Shown here: piece after piece, positions 23,050-34,841 of the stretch
How the letters are laid out: the number at the start of each line of letters is the position of its first letter
Numbering within the stretch: the stretch's first letter is position 1
Assembly: GCA_030737875.1 (NCBI GenBank)
Contig: CM060910.1
Span: forward strand, 633,255,303-633,319,302
DNA: 64,000 nucleotides
Reading direction: 5' to 3'
From: Allium sativum
Taxonomy: Eukaryota; Streptophyta; Magnoliopsida; Asparagales; Amaryllidaceae
The notes under the pieces: model-generated
What the model saw: the letters and a program-made list of their open reading frames with translations, nothing else
Database searches by the model: none
What the model was told of the DNA's origin: nothing
Made by a program: the position numbers and the translations under genes

Positions 23050-25916
23050 TACTACAACAAAAACACCATATTACAACTTTAATTTTACAACTGTCAGAAA
23101 AGCACAGTTGTAATAAATGTTTTTTTACAACTGTCAATTACCTAAAGTTGTAATAAATATATTTTTAACAAGTTTTTATTTTGTTAGTTGTAATAGATGC
23201 CTATTACAAGCTTCACGTTTATAATATTTATTTTTAATAACTACTTATATTTATATTTAATAGTAATTAATAATAAACTTAGGAATCAATAATATTTATT
23301 AATTATTATTAAATAATTAATAGTAATAAGTAGTAATTAATTTTTAATAGTCAATATTAACTACTTATTAATTAATATTTAGTAGCATATACATTATAAG
23401 CTTTTAATAATTATTACTCGATTATAACTAAGTAGAAATAAGTGAAAGTTAAATAATAACTAGTATTAGTATGAAATAATCCTAATTAATAATTAACAAT
23501 TAATTAATAACTAATCAGTAACTAATAATTAATAATTAATTATCAATAATAAGTCTAGATTTAAGCGTTAATTGGTTGTTTAGTGTAATATAGTTATTAG
23601 ATAACCAATTTAAAAGAGCAAAAATAGGATGTGTCCTTCTAGTACAGTGGAATATTCGTTTCCCCACCACAGTCCCGCTTTTAATATGCTGTGAAAATTT
23701 CATTTCCCTCTGCAAGCATGCACACTTTTAACTGAGCAATCTACCATTTATACTTTTTCACTGTTCCTTCTTTTTGTTCACTTAGCAAAATACATTTTTC
23801 CAATTCGAAATTTAATGGCCATCCAATCAGCTTCTTCCCTAAATGTCCCCATTCAATCGCAATTTATCCTCCCTACTTTCTTTTCCAATCCGAAATCCTC
23901 ACAACCAGTCGAAGTTGCGACAACGAAGTCTAGCGCTACCGCCATCGATGTTCGCCATGGGGACTTGGGTTTCCCCCTTTTCACCGCAACCCCCTTTATT
24001 CCTCCTCCTATGACTCAAATTCATCTCCTTTTTTATCACCATCTCCTTAGCTTTCTCCACTGTCAATTAGGAAGGAGTTCGTGTCTTTTCTCTAACTGTC
24101 CTTTTCATTCAGATCTAAGTCTCCATCGCTTTCCGCTGCACCTCTGGTCTTCACTTCTCGACCCAATTCGCGGTGGCCTCTGCTGTCACTAGATCTATAC
24201 TCGGCGATCTTTTCAATAGTTTGCTTCGTGACTGCTTCAGTCTCCCTTTCTCTGGTCTACTAACTAGCTGCTCAAACACTAGGTAACCAAGGTTATCCCC
24301 TTCTACACTCACAACTAGGCTGATGGTTAATTATTTGAGGGTCACTCTGAGATATTCTCCTCTACTTGGTGAGTGTTATTTCAGATGTTTTTTCTGGTTG
24401 CTTTTTAGATCTAGAGCTTGTGTTTGTTATGTTGGTGCTCTCTATTTTTTTGATTGTTTGTGTGTTTTCGTGAGGAAGTCTATGGTTCGACTTGTCTTGG
24501 GTTTGGATTTTACTTCTTAAACGTGGTACACTTGACTTTCTTTAGTTCATTGTCAACTCCTTGCTAAATTTCACGATTCACCTTCTCTGGCCACGCTATG
24601 TATGTGTTCTCTTAAAACAATGTTTAACTTAGTGAGCTTAACCTTAGTACCCACAAATAAGAAGGCGGTTTATCATTCGCGTCTGGTATAGCTCTGTTCT
24701 TCTCCAGCTTGTTGAGTTTTCCTGTTGTGTTTCATTTGTCTTGTCTTGTTGTGTTGTAGTTGTGTAGTTGGTTTTTATTGATATTTGGTTCGGTTTTGCA
24801 CTGGCTATAGGCAGTTGGGTGGCTTGTTTGAAGGGGTTGTTGTTTGGTTTTTGATCTCGTATGTTGTGTTGTTGAGTTGGTGGCAGCTTGTTTCTAGGTG
24901 CTTCTTGCCTGGTTAGCTGCTAGTCAAATGAAGTATGCTTGGGATTGTAGTTTTTTCATGTCATTCCAACTTGCATTTTGTTGTTATGGGGTATGTAATT
25001 GTTTGTTTTGATGTTAATTCTCCAAGCGTGGAGATGGAAATAATGTAGTAGTCTAGTCTCTTTGATTTTTTTTAAATATAACAATAGAAGTGCATTAATA
25101 CAATCAATATACCTTGTCTTCTAGAATAATAATGTCTTATAGAACTGTTTATACTTCACATTATCATATCAGTTCATATTTATTTATAGAAATATTAACA
25201 TTGAATGCTGCATAGCTTCTGTTACATTTTATATCTTAGGTTACTTCATACTTTAACATACTTCATTCTTATTGCTCGATATGTTACTTCATATAGTTTA
25301 ATTTAAGAACACCTGCAGCATTGCAAGAAAATATCCAATTCATTGGAAGTCAACTCAAGATTGAAGACCATTGCAAGACCAGCAGCATTGCGAACAAATC
25401 TCAATTTCATTATGTTTGTATTACTTCTGGCGATGTATATTTATGAAAGATGACTTCAAGTCATTTGGATTTTGGAGTCTTGGATAATGGACTTTGCAGT
25501 TGCTTTATGTACTTGAGATACTTGTATGATTTATAAAAAAATGATGAGAGTTTGAAAATTCTAGTATATTGTTTTCGTTCATGTTCTAAGTTTGTTTGAT
25601 ATCTTTAGTTTTGTAGATAATATGTTCTGAAATGAATTCTTTTATTAGTAATATATATATAATTATATCACAACTATAATATGATACTTTTAATAAAATA
25701 TATTACAACTGCTATAAATAGTTGTAATAAAGTTTATTACAACGGTGGAAAACAGTTGTAAAATATACATTTCACAACGGTGTCGTAACTGTGCAAAAAA
25801 GTTGTAAAAGATTTCAGTCTATTACAACTTCTTAATAGACGACGGTTGCCCTACTGTTGTAAAAAGTCTTTTACAATTGTTTTCCACCGTTGTAGTATGG
25901 TTAGTTTGTTGTAGTG
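23050..25916. mobile_element. Non-autonomous CACTA-type (En/Spm) transposon
   Basis: The right end, read inverted, starts CACTACAACAAA; the left end reads TACTACAACAAA, first base changed. Subterminal repeats are plain on both sides: TTTACAACTGT, ACAGTTGTAATAA and TTACAACGGT in both orientations at 23070-23200 and 25680-25890. Possible 3-bp target duplication CAT/TAT, imperfect. No transposase (TnpD/TnpA-like) seen. About 23220-23545 is very AT-rich; 23640-25060 has ordinary composition and may be captured DNA. Confidence 0.85.
23815..24192 (+). other. Open frame of 125 codons inside the CACTA element, unknown
   Basis: Starts MAIQSASSLNVPIQSQF, rich in Ser and Pro with no motif I recognise; the C-terminal half is rich in Leu, His and Phe. 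It lies in the non-AT-rich core of the transposon and is preceded by 'cactgttccttctttttg', a promoter-leader-like stretch. It could be the first exon of a captured host gene, or chance. Confidence 0.25.
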
Positions 25917-25919
25917 TAT

Positions 25920-27000
25920 GTAATAACCTGATAGATCGGTAAACTCTTGAGAACATTAAGTTATGTCCATTCTCTTCAATGCATGACACCTTACTGCAAC
26001 TGCATAGTGGTGACCTTTTAATTACATCGTTTAAGAAAATTAATCATGTTTTTTGATTATTATGAGTTAAAAATCGAATAACGACATTGTAGAGAAAATT
26101 TTGAATTAGAGAGAGTTATGGTGATAATGGTAGGAGGCAACAGTAAACGTAATTAAGTAAATTAGATTGAACAAATCTAAGAACATATGTTTCTTGTTTT
26201 TTGCTTCAGACAATTTGGTTTAGTAACCCTACACTAGAAAAACATCCTAAACGACCAGTTCGATAATCTTTATGTGTTTTTTACAAGAAGTGTGCGTTGG
26301 ATAGACCCCGAACTAAATCTCTTTTCATTGTATTATACCAGTGTACTATTAAGATTGAACCTCTTTTACTTAACACTAGGATTTAACTAATTGTAATGTA
26401 TTGACAAAAAAGTTTATTTTGAACATTTCTTAACAAATATGGATATAAAATACTTGAATTGTCTCATTATAACGGTTTTAAATTCCTTTTTTCTAAGAGG
26501 AGATTAAAAAAACAACCATTTTAAGTTTCAAAATGCAAATCTATCCCCTCCAAAAACATATTATCAAAAAACATACATGTCTAGGTTTCAGGACAAGTAC
26601 TAAAAAGACTATGTATACATTTATAGAGTTTCCAATAGATGTGTATAGAGAAGTATGTAAATATTTATAAATTTCTCTATAAATATTTGTATTTTTCAGT
26701 AAAATTCAAAATAGCAATCTTAAACAGAAAAATTAGCGATAGGTTAAATAAAGAAAGCTTCCAAATTTCCATTTGAATAAAGGCTCGTTAAATCAATGGG
26801 CTATAAATGACTAATAATAATGTTTTGCCATCCAACATTATTAAGATAATAAGATAGCTCAAACAAGTATCTTATCTTTAGAATTTTCTGTTAAATTGAT
26901 TATGTAAGAAAATCATGGTTAACTTTAGTTTCATTATTTTCAAATTCGAAAAGTTAATTACACTGTTCACTTTTTTTTGTTTTCATCATGTTTTCAAGGC
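25920..27000. other. AT-rich DNA, nothing recognised
   Basis: No gene, RNA gene or repeat terminus recognised. Confidence 0.5.
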
Positions 27001-27255
27001 TGGACAACTAACAAATGAAACTGAATTGTTTTATTGATTGCAAAAAATGATTTTATAGAGGATACCAAAGTATATTTTACAATACAGACTGGTGCTATAT
27101 ATACTAGAAAACAGATAATGGGCCAAGAGCATTGTAGCCCAACAATTAAGGAAGAAGGAATCAAAGTCGGGCTGGTAACATCCGAAGTGGGTTAAAGTCT
27201 TGAAGTCATTTTTAATATTTGTACATCTGAATAGAGGCTTCAATATCCACCATCA
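27001..27255 (-). mobile_element. Putative LTR of a Ty1/copia element (255 bp)
   Basis: The plus strand runs TGGACAAC to CCACCATCA (TG..CA). On the minus strand it directly follows the end of a copia polyprotein (stop at 27259-27261). It contains TATATATAG (about 27096-27104 on plus) and CAATAAAAC near the distal end, as expected for U3 and R. No partner LTR in the window. Confidence 0.6.
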
Positions 27256-27258
27256 ATT

Positions 27259-27390
27259 CTAACTACAGTTTTCCCTTTCTCTCTGCACTTCATTAATAAT
27301 CTTCAATTCTTCTCTCGATAGCACAAAACTCTTTGTCGAGAAAGCTTTTGTTAAGATGTCGGCACGTTGATAGTAGGGTGGAACATGATT
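27259..27390 (-). pseudogene. C-terminus of Ty1/copia polyprotein (RNase H tail)
   Basis: An in-frame stretch of 43 codons plus stop reads YYQRADILTKAFSTKSF then REELKI. It matches the copia RNase H terminus (..ADI.TK.L....F..LR..L), which sits just before the 3' LTR in these elements. The upstream part is cut exactly where LTR C begins (27392), so C inserted into this copia copy. Confidence 0.85.
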
Positions 27391-27786
27391 TTGTAACTAC
27401 CCGCCTACTCGGGATGGGCCTAAATTTCGACCTAGAAAAGGCCCACTAAAATTTAAAACCATTCTAAATGGGTCGTTGGTTCTTTTGCGCAGATAATATA
27501 TACATACACTTCGAATGGAAATATCACACAGCGTAAAGAGAAAATATAATACTGAAATAAGATGTAGCACTTTATTCAAAAATTATAGAATTCCAACACA
27601 ACTTTCAAGATTACATCTTTTCCTTGGGTACATCAATAAATTCATTCTCAAATGTTTCCATAGCAAGTAAAGCAATAACAACTAATAATAGCATAATGAC
27701 TTCATCTACATCTTCAATCCCATCATGATTTCGTTCATAGATTATACCCCATCTACTGACCTGTTGAATATGTTAAGGAGAGGTAT

Positions 27787-27803
27787 CAGAACATAAAGTT
27801 CTG
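27787..27803 (-). other. Conserved 3'-LTR hairpin, copy in C
   Basis: In sense CAGAAC-TTTAT-GTTCTG, perfect 6-bp arms, the same TTTAT loop as in A and D, 395 bp from the LTR 3' end. Confidence 0.75.
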
Positions 27804-28521
27804 TGTGACTTAAATATAGTGTTTACTTAAAGTCCATACCCTAGTTTTTAGCAGGTTACATATGCAAGGTATGTCTATGCAGTACACAACATTCATACAA
27901 ACACCAATTGTCTTACGTATGAGGTGGATATCCAAGTCAATCGTCCATTAGTGTTTTTAGGTTAAAGACCAAACGAGGTGGGCATTCTCGGTCACTTATG
28001 GCCTTATTAAAGGTGGATTCTCATGATCCCTTATAACCCTGAGGCAGACTCTAGCCCCTAAAGACCCCGTCCTAGTACGTCAACGTTCTTAAGTCTATAC
28101 TCTTAATTGTAATATGAGAAGTGGTACTGTGAACGTTACTACTTAACCGATATTACGGTAGAACACCTATGTCGCTTAAGACTTCCCTTAGATAGTTGGT
28201 GAGCGTGCAATGGCCACATATCTTTTATATACATGTTTGTCCCTAGTTGAGCCACTATAAGCTTCTAGAGGAAGTGGACATTTCACGTGAACTACCTTAC
28301 TCTGTTACCGCTTGTGCCTAACCTTTTTTAGAGAAGGAAGACCAAAAGACTTCAAATCTAATATGGGTGAGTCCCATGACTTTGGTTTCTCTCCAAGGAA
28401 TAAACCTTCGGAGGGATCCTAGTCCTAACCAATTAAGACCCAAACTAGACAAGAAGAGAGTCAGCCACTTAAGGCCTTCTCAAGGTGTAGTAAACCTACC
28501 TATTTTCACACACAATACACT

Positions 28522-28578
<57 letters not shown>
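28522..28578. repeat. (TA)n(GT)n microsatellite in LTR C
   Basis: About 9 TA units (28522-28540) followed by 19 GT units (28541-28578). Confidence 0.97.
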
Positions 28579-28580
<2 letters not shown>

Positions 28581-28605
28581 TTATATATACACACAATAGA
28601 CCTCT

Positions 28606-28815
28606 CACATTAAACTGTATTCCTATAGATTTTGGATATGTCGGGCGGTTCCGACAGGCTTCTACAACAAGTGGGTTTAACCTCGTGTCATAGTGTACTA
28701 AGTTTGACTGGCCCATGGCACCCAAACATCTCATATTTGTTAAGCCTACTTGTGGTTGCTCTATTTGCCGGTCGATTCGGGGTAGGCTTCTATTACAAAT
28801 AACAACTAACCTTGT
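28606..28815 (-). repeat. Decayed paired modules in LTR C
   Basis: Two stretches keep the CTCACATTA start, GTCGGGCGGTTCCG or GCCGGTCGATTCGG core, CTTCTAC.ACAA and 'aacctcgtgt' or 'aaccttgtgt' end of the A/B/D modules. The arms no longer pair fully. Confidence 0.65.
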
Positions 28816-29969
28816 GTTTGTGTCTCACTATTAATATATGTAAAGCCATTTTATACACACACTCAAGCAATCAATTATATATATATGGGTACATTTCAAA
28901 TTCGAATTCCTTCCTAATCACATTTATTGTGTTAACGTTATGTTAAGTACATTGATTACGCTAAGTTGACATAATAATTATACCATATAAATAATGCATA
29001 ATGTACGTATGAACGAGGAAACGTTCTAACGAGATAAGGATTGTCAACTTGTTTAAATTTAGGTAAACAAGTTAGTTTTTCCATATCTTGACCGCTACAA
29101 TTTAGGCATCATGGCATAAGAGCATAATAACATAGAGCGGTGAATGGAAAATATAACATACATTCAAATTTCAACTTGCATCCTAGGCTTATTGGGATGA
29201 TTTCAACAATGGATCAAGAATAGAGTATAGCACACACATATAATATATATATGCATATTTATAAGTTCCACTTTATTTAATTCACCCCTTTTTGGTGTTT
29301 TGTACAAAAACGTTTATATTTGATATATTTCAAGTATGAATACATTTGGATTCAAAATAGAATACATACCTAATCAAATCATGGAACAAACCAAATTTAA
29401 ACTCTTTTAGGTTATAAGAGAATGTTTACATAATGGTAAATTACACAAAGTAGAAACAACACCCCTTTCATCCTCAATCCAATATTAAGATCCAAATCCA
29501 TAAACCCGAATATCATGTCAATTCTTACGTAAATATAAAATAGAGGATTTGGAGTTTTTGAATTGATGTTATCGTTTGCCAAATCCCCTTTAGGCATACT
29601 AATCAACATGTCAATATATTAAAAATTTGAACATGCCTAAGAACACAATATTCCACTCATAGATCTATGGAGGAACAAATAGGATTCTTGTTGAATATTC
29701 AGATCCGTGCTTAATCTTCATGTAAACGTGCTCTAATCCTTCTAATATATATGTAAGAATCATTTTTAAAATGTTATGCATATATAAAACTAAATTCCAG
29801 AATTCATACTAAAATCAATATGAGTTTAGATTAGGTACAAGATAAGAATGGAGGTTAGAGGAATTGAGGAGAAATCCCTAACCTTTTCTGGAATTCAGCA
29901 ATGGTAGAAGGATAATATGGAGGTAGAGATAAGAGAGTGGCCAGGGTTCTTTTGTGTGATTTGAGGGAC

Positions 29970-29980
29970 TATATATAATC
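29970..29980 (-). promoter_or_regulatory. Putative TATA box of LTR C
   Basis: The minus strand reads GATTATATATAGTCCC, about 95 bp downstream of the palindrome at 30075-30130. Confidence 0.6.
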
Positions 29981-30074
29981 GCTTGTGTAAGCATAGGATA
30001 ATAGATTATTCTAATGTAATCTTGGCCATATATTTACATATATCCCTTTAGAAAACCCTAACCAAACCTAGATT

Positions 30075-30130
30075 CATTGGGCTTCTCAGCCGCCAGGTGG
30101 TCGATCCCCAGGCCGCTGAAACGCCCAATG
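30075..30130 (-). repeat. U3 palindrome of LTR C
   Basis: Outer arms CATTGGGC/GCCCAATG (perfect 8 bp) with an inner TCAGC/GCTGA pair, enclosing a GC-rich loop. It sits upstream of TATA like the palindromes of A, D and K. Confidence 0.85.
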
Positions 30131-30533
30131 AACGTATGTTGCACTGAGGTGTTTGATTACATAATACATTGCTCTATTTTCTCAATCTCTTTCGTTACAA
30201 ATAATATTCTCTGTCCCCATAATCATATCCTCTATTTGAATTTCAAATTCTTCCTTATTTATTTTAATATATATTGGACATATATATTACTCATTTAATT
30301 ATATATATATTTCTGCGTTTTTACTGTCCAATTTCATTTGCTTATAACTTCTTCATGCTTTTATCATTTTCAACATATTATAATTGAAAACGATTCAGAA
30401 TTTCACCACGAATCCAAATAAAATATTTTCGTAGCCAAACTCGTAAAGCTGCAAAATCTCATTTCCCAACCTTATTATTAAATTGTTTATTTTTTCTTAT
30501 TATTGATATTTATATATTTTACGGGGTGTTACA

Positions 30534-30552
30534 TTCTCCCACCTTAAAATTG
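30534..30552 (-). other. Polypurine tract of element C
   Basis: The minus strand reads ATTTTAAGGTGGGAGAA immediately before the 3' LTR start TGTAACACCCCG. Confidence 0.85.
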
Positions 30553-30841
30553 ATTTCGCCCCGAAATCTATTTGAAGGGGTGAAAAATACAACTCGCGAA
30601 ACATCCATGTTATATTTAAATCATCCATAAACATCCATGGCTCGCAGTGCTTGTGAACTACAGACCCACTAAAGTGAGATCTATTCTTGTATGTAGGTGT
30701 AATAAGTGATGCAATATATATGCAAACCATCCTATTTATGCGTATATTTCTATATGAGTGCGTTGTGCAATGGTGTTGCATCCATTTCCTAACATCTAAT
30801 CTAGCAATCGGAATGTATCCATAAACGTTATTTTATAGAAA

Positions 30842-30998
30842 AATTACCCGAGAAAAGCTCTGGGTGAGTCTTTCTCATTTTGTCTTCGGTCTCCCATGTG
30901 CTCTCCGTAGGATCATTTCCCCGTTGTACTCGGACATGGCGAACGGTTTTGTTGCGGAGTCTCTTGATTCCGTGCTCTACAATCCTTGTAGTGGCACG
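30842..30998 (-). pseudogene. Chromodomain remnant of element C
   Basis: The minus strand gives RIVEHGIKRLRNKTVRHVRV, then E.TWETED.MR..HPELF. This matches the C-terminal integrase chromodomain of plant chromoviruses (P..IL.R....R.K....VKV.W...EATWE.E..M...YPELF), which tethers integration to chromatin. It supports a Tekay/Del-like chromovirus. The following stretch up to the LTR is non-coding. Confidence 0.8.
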
Positions 30999-31312
30999 GG
31001 GGCACCCTGGACTCCAACTCGAGTTTTCCTATGTCCCTAATTTCATCAAGCTCGGGTCTGATAATAGAATCATAAAGGCGTTTCCTCAGATGAGATACAT
31101 GAAAACATTAAGGATTCCCGATAGACGCTTTAGGAGATCCACTCGATAAGCCAAAGATCCTATCTTTTTGGTGACACGAAATGGCCCAATAAATATAGGG
31201 GCCAACTTCCCAGCCTTTCCAAACCGAATCGTCTTCTTGAGAGGAGATACTTTCATGAATACCAAATCTCTAACATTAAACTCAAGTTATTGACATACGA
31301 TTTCTGACGGTC

Positions 31313-32110
31313 TTAGGTTGCCTTCATCCTCTGCTTAATCAAGGATATCTTCTCCGTGGAATCACGGATGAAGTCTGATCTGAGTAGAATTTTATCGGTA
31401 GTTTCCCACCAACAAGTTGGCGATTTGCATGGCCTCCCGTAAAGTGCTTCAAAAGGGGCCATACCAATCGTCGTTTGAAAACTATTGTTGTAAGTGGAAT
31501 CTATGAGTGGTACGTGATGCTCCCAAACTCCTCCAAAGTCGATGATGCAAGTTCTGAGCAAGTCTGCCAAAATTCGATTTACTCTTTCCATCTGGCCGTC
31601 AGTCTGCAGATGATAGGTTGTGCTTAGGTTAAGGGTCGTTCCCAAGGCTGCTTGTAGGCTTCTCCAATATTCACTTGTGAACAAGGGGTCTCTATCACTC
31701 ACAATACTTGATGGGATACCATGTAATCTGACTATCTCTTTGACATATAATTAGAATATGAGGCCGCAGTCCTTGTCTTCTTGACTGGTATAAAATGGGC
31801 GCTTTTGTTTAAACGATCTATCATAACCCAAATGTCCTCATTACCCTTTTGGGTTCTAGGAAGTCCATCTACAAAGTCCATGGAAATATGCTCCCACTTC
31901 CACATGGGGATCTCTAAAGGTAGTAACAATCCTTCGAGCTTCCCTTGCTCCGCTTTCACTTGTTGGAATGGCAAACATTTGGCAATGAACTCGGCTACAT
32001 TTCTCTTCATTCCTTCTCAATGGAGATTCCTCTTCATGTCTTTGTACATTTTATCCCCACCGGGGTGTATGGTCATCCTTGACCAATGGCACTCCTCTAG
32101 AACTCTTTCC
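31313..32110 (-). pseudogene. Integrase remnant of element C
   Basis: In order on the minus strand: HHCC region CHWSRMTIHPGGDKMY and CLPFQQVK (second Cys of the CX2C pair replaced by Phe); core start WEHISMDFVDGLPRTQKG (first Asp); SDRDPLFTSEYW (second Asp) and TDGQMERVNRIL (Glu); then a GMAPFEALYGRPC block. The catalytic D, D and E are all still visible, but stops and at least one frame change separate the pieces (around 31700-31735 and 32010). Confidence 0.88.
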
Positions 32111-32260
32111 TCAACCCTTCATCCTTGGGGACACGAAGCAGTCCATCCTAAAGTAAACTTCCATCATCGCAATCGAATATCTAACCTAATGGAGAAAGGT
32201 CTCCTTCTCTCCCACTTTCTCCTTTATGCTTCTTAATTCTTCGTCAAGGTCTTGTGCACT

Positions 32261-32800
32261 TCAAATCCTCTCTTTTAGAGTAGGCCTAATAACCATAGCT
32301 CCAAGAAAACCATTAGTAGTGATTGGTGAGGGTTGCAAATTAAAATTAGAGAGAAACTCTAATTGTTTCCATTCTATCATTGGATTCAAGGTTGCGTGTT
32401 TCCTGCTTAAAGCATCAGCCACAGCATTCCCCTTTCCTGGGGAATACTGAATCATGAAATCAAATGAGGCAAAATATTCCATCCACCGTTGTCGCCTCAA
32501 GTTTAGGTCATGTTGAGAAAATAAATACTTTAGGGTTTATGGTTGGTAAAAAGTTCAAATTTCTCCCCTAAAAGATAATGCCTCCACATTTTAAGGGCGA
32601 ACACTATTGTGGGTAACTCAAGGTCATGAACTGGGTATCTTTTCTCCGGACCTTGAGTTGTCTACTAGCGTAAGCAACTAATCTTCCTTCTTGCATAAGG
32701 ACTGCTCCTAAACTGGTCCCACATACATCAGTGTAAACTATAAATAATTTTGAGCCATTGGGTATAATTAGGACAGGCGCTCTTCTTAACACTTCCTTTA
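32261..32800 (-). pseudogene. RNase H remnant of element C
   Basis: The minus strand reads VYTDVCGTSLGAVLMQEGRL (first Asp, DAS..G.G.VL.Q-type motif), VAYASRQLK, then after a break [20 protein letters not shown] and ADALSRK, the Ty3 RNase H end and linker to integrase. Stops between 32500 and 32604. Confidence 0.88.
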
Positions 32801-33340
32801 ATTACTTAAAGGCTATATCACATTTATTACTCCAAGAAAACCCCAAATTCTTCTTTGTTAATTGGGTTAAAGGAGTAGCAATTTTGACAAAGTCTTTAAT
32901 GAATTTCCGATAATATCCGACCAATTCAAGGAAGCTTCTCACTTCCATAGCATTTCAAGGTATCCTCCATTCCTTGATTGCCTCGATCTTTGCGGGTTCT
33001 ACAAACAAGCCTTCACTTGACACTATATGTCCTAAAAACCTAACTTCTTCCCTCTAGAAACGACACTTCGAGATTTTTTTTTCTTCAATTGGTTCTTTCT
33101 TAATATCCCTAGAACTTGTTTTAAATGATTTTCATGCACTTCATGATATTTTGAAAATATAAGGATATCATCTACGATGGCTACCACAATCTTATTCAAA
33201 ATGCCCCTAAACACTCTACTCATGAGGTCAACAAAGAAAGCGGGTGCATTCGTCAGTCTGAAGGGCATAACTTCCCATTGGAACAATCCATTTGGTGTCC
33301 TAAGCTCAGTTTTGTCCTTACTGTCCTCCGCAATTCTTTG
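32801..33340 (-). pseudogene. Reverse transcriptase remnant of element C
   Basis: The minus strand gives KTELRTPNGLFQWEVMPFRL then TNAPAFF (RT palm entry), VAIVDDILIFS (catalytic motif, VDD instead of the usual IDD), NHLKQVL, and after a frame break LVGYYRKFIKDFVKIATPLT (thumb/connection). The upstream RT half, protease and gag are missing because the element is cut at about 33340, where AT-rich repeat begins. Confidence 0.88.
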
Positions 33341-33526
33341 TTAATTATAATATAATTAATAAATATTAACTATAATTACTAAAAAATATTTATTATAAAA
33401 TATAATTAATGTTAAGCACATTTCAATTTATTTATTAATGTAAGATATAATTTTACTACAAAATATAATTAATAAATATTAACTATAATTACTAAAAATT
33501 ATTAACTATAATTTACTAATTGTAAT
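33341..33526. repeat. AT-rich repeat, left flank of element F
   Basis: Repeated TAATTAATAAATATTAACTA units. It shares 'ttaatgttaagcacatttca' and what follows with 63458-63510, so F split a pre-existing AT-rich repeat block. Confidence 0.85.
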
Positions 33527-34449
33527 TGTAATGACCCAAGGGTTTTCGACTCCGAAAACCAACACAAATACCAATGTCGGCTATTCAGACATCGGAAATA
33601 CCGGATAGTTAATAGAAAGAAGTTAGAGGGTGATAATAGATAAGATAGAAAATTAGAATAGAAGAAGAAGAAGAACACAACAACATCAGAGTAACACGAA
33701 TCTCATAGCGGAACAAATAAAATATAGTATACAAAATAACATTGAAACACAAATCTGTATTTGTATATTAGAGTACAACACTTACATCACAGTGGAAATA
33801 AACAATAGCTATAAAATGCTACTGAAGCCTCTTGCTCCAAGCTCCATCTAGTGTATCTGTAAATCCCGACTACTTGACTGCTCGTACAAATTTTGGGCAC
33901 CCAAGAGTTTAGGGAAAACAAAACAAAATAAACACTGGGTCAGTCATGGGACTGGTGTGAGTAAACTCCAACCATTTGGTTTAACTTTTCAAAATCATTT
34001 TCGAAAGAAATGATAATCATAAGATCGATCCACACATAAATACAGACGGTTTTTACCTTACGATAACCGAAAACATTTTCAAAATCAATACTTTTCTGAT
34101 ATTATAATAGTGTCTAACCACAAATAATTAACAATCTAGCAAAATGCTTGCATCTCACGCTCCACATATATATAGTATACAATCAAAACCGCAAGCGCTT
34201 ATTGGAGATTGGATTCTGACTACGACAAGGTATGGAACCACCTGCCGATAGTGTATCTCTAGAGAGGAAAACACTGGGTTCAACAAGAACGTCTGTCAAC
34301 CCGGCCCACACATGACCGACCATTCATTCCTCTTGGGTGTATCTAATATATTGTCACCTAAGTTTGCTAGCAACATAACCGTTCCCGGGAGATACAGAAG
34401 CGAAAAGAAGTAACAAATATGAATATTCTCTAGATGGTGACAATACACC
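33527..34449 (-). mobile_element. 3' LTR of F, segment 1
   Basis: TGTAATGACCCAAGG to the CTAAT target of E. Collinear with 58524 to about 59433 of the 5' LTR. Confidence 0.92.
33941..33954 (-). other. Conserved 3'-LTR hairpin, copy in F
   Basis: In sense CAGTC-CCAT-GACTG, 414 bp from the LTR 3' end. The partner LTR (58931-58943) has an arm mutation. Confidence 0.75.
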
Positions 34450-34827
34450 CTAATTGTGACGACCCCATTTCCCGTACAGACGGCGACAAGGGTTATCCTT
34501 GGAATATAACACAGAAACAGATAATAGCAGAACAGAATTAAATAAATACACCAGATAATGAACAATAGAATATACTGGATAAAAGTAATCATCAGAGTTA
34601 CACAGTATACATGATCATACTTAGTACAAATACAGTTCAGATATACATAAATGCCTACAGCGGAAAACAAACATAATGTACAATAGGAGCTGAACAGCAT
34701 AAAAAGAGATAAATGATAGAATCCATCTTCAGCTCCAGCTATCCAGAAAAAACCAGCTAAACCTGAATACAAGGCTGCCCGTGTAGAAAAGGGGCACCCG
34801 AGTTTGAAAGTGAAACAAACTATGAGT

Positions 34828-34841
34828 CAGTCATGGGACTG
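34828..34841 (-). other. Conserved 3'-LTR hairpin, copy in E
   Basis: In sense CAGTC-CCAT-GACTG, 373 bp from the LTR 3' end. Confidence 0.75.

Larger units (their letters stand above)
27392..30533 (-). mobile_element. 3' LTR of chromovirus C (about 3.1 kb)
   Basis: On plus, TGTAACTACCCG to CGGGGTGTTACA. Just beyond the right end is ATTTTAAGGTGGGAGAA on the minus strand, a polypurine tract, so this is the 3' LTR of the pol remnant to its right. Contents in sense order: palindrome at 30075-30130, TATA at 29970-29980, two decayed hairpin modules at 28606-28815, a TA/GT microsatellite and the conserved short hairpin at 27787-27803. The 5' LTR is absent. Confidence 0.85.

Noticed and set aside
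28367..28734. Open frames on both strands with Val-Cys or His-Thr runs
   Set aside because: Translation of the GT microsatellite.
31781..32236. Plus-strand open frame of 151 codons
   Set aside because: Antisense shadow of the integrase remnant of element C.
34296..34772. Minus-strand open frame of 158 codons, rich in hydrophobic residues
   Set aside because: It spans the junction between F and solo LTR E; AT-rich LTR sequence produces hydrophobic codons. Not a membrane protein gene.
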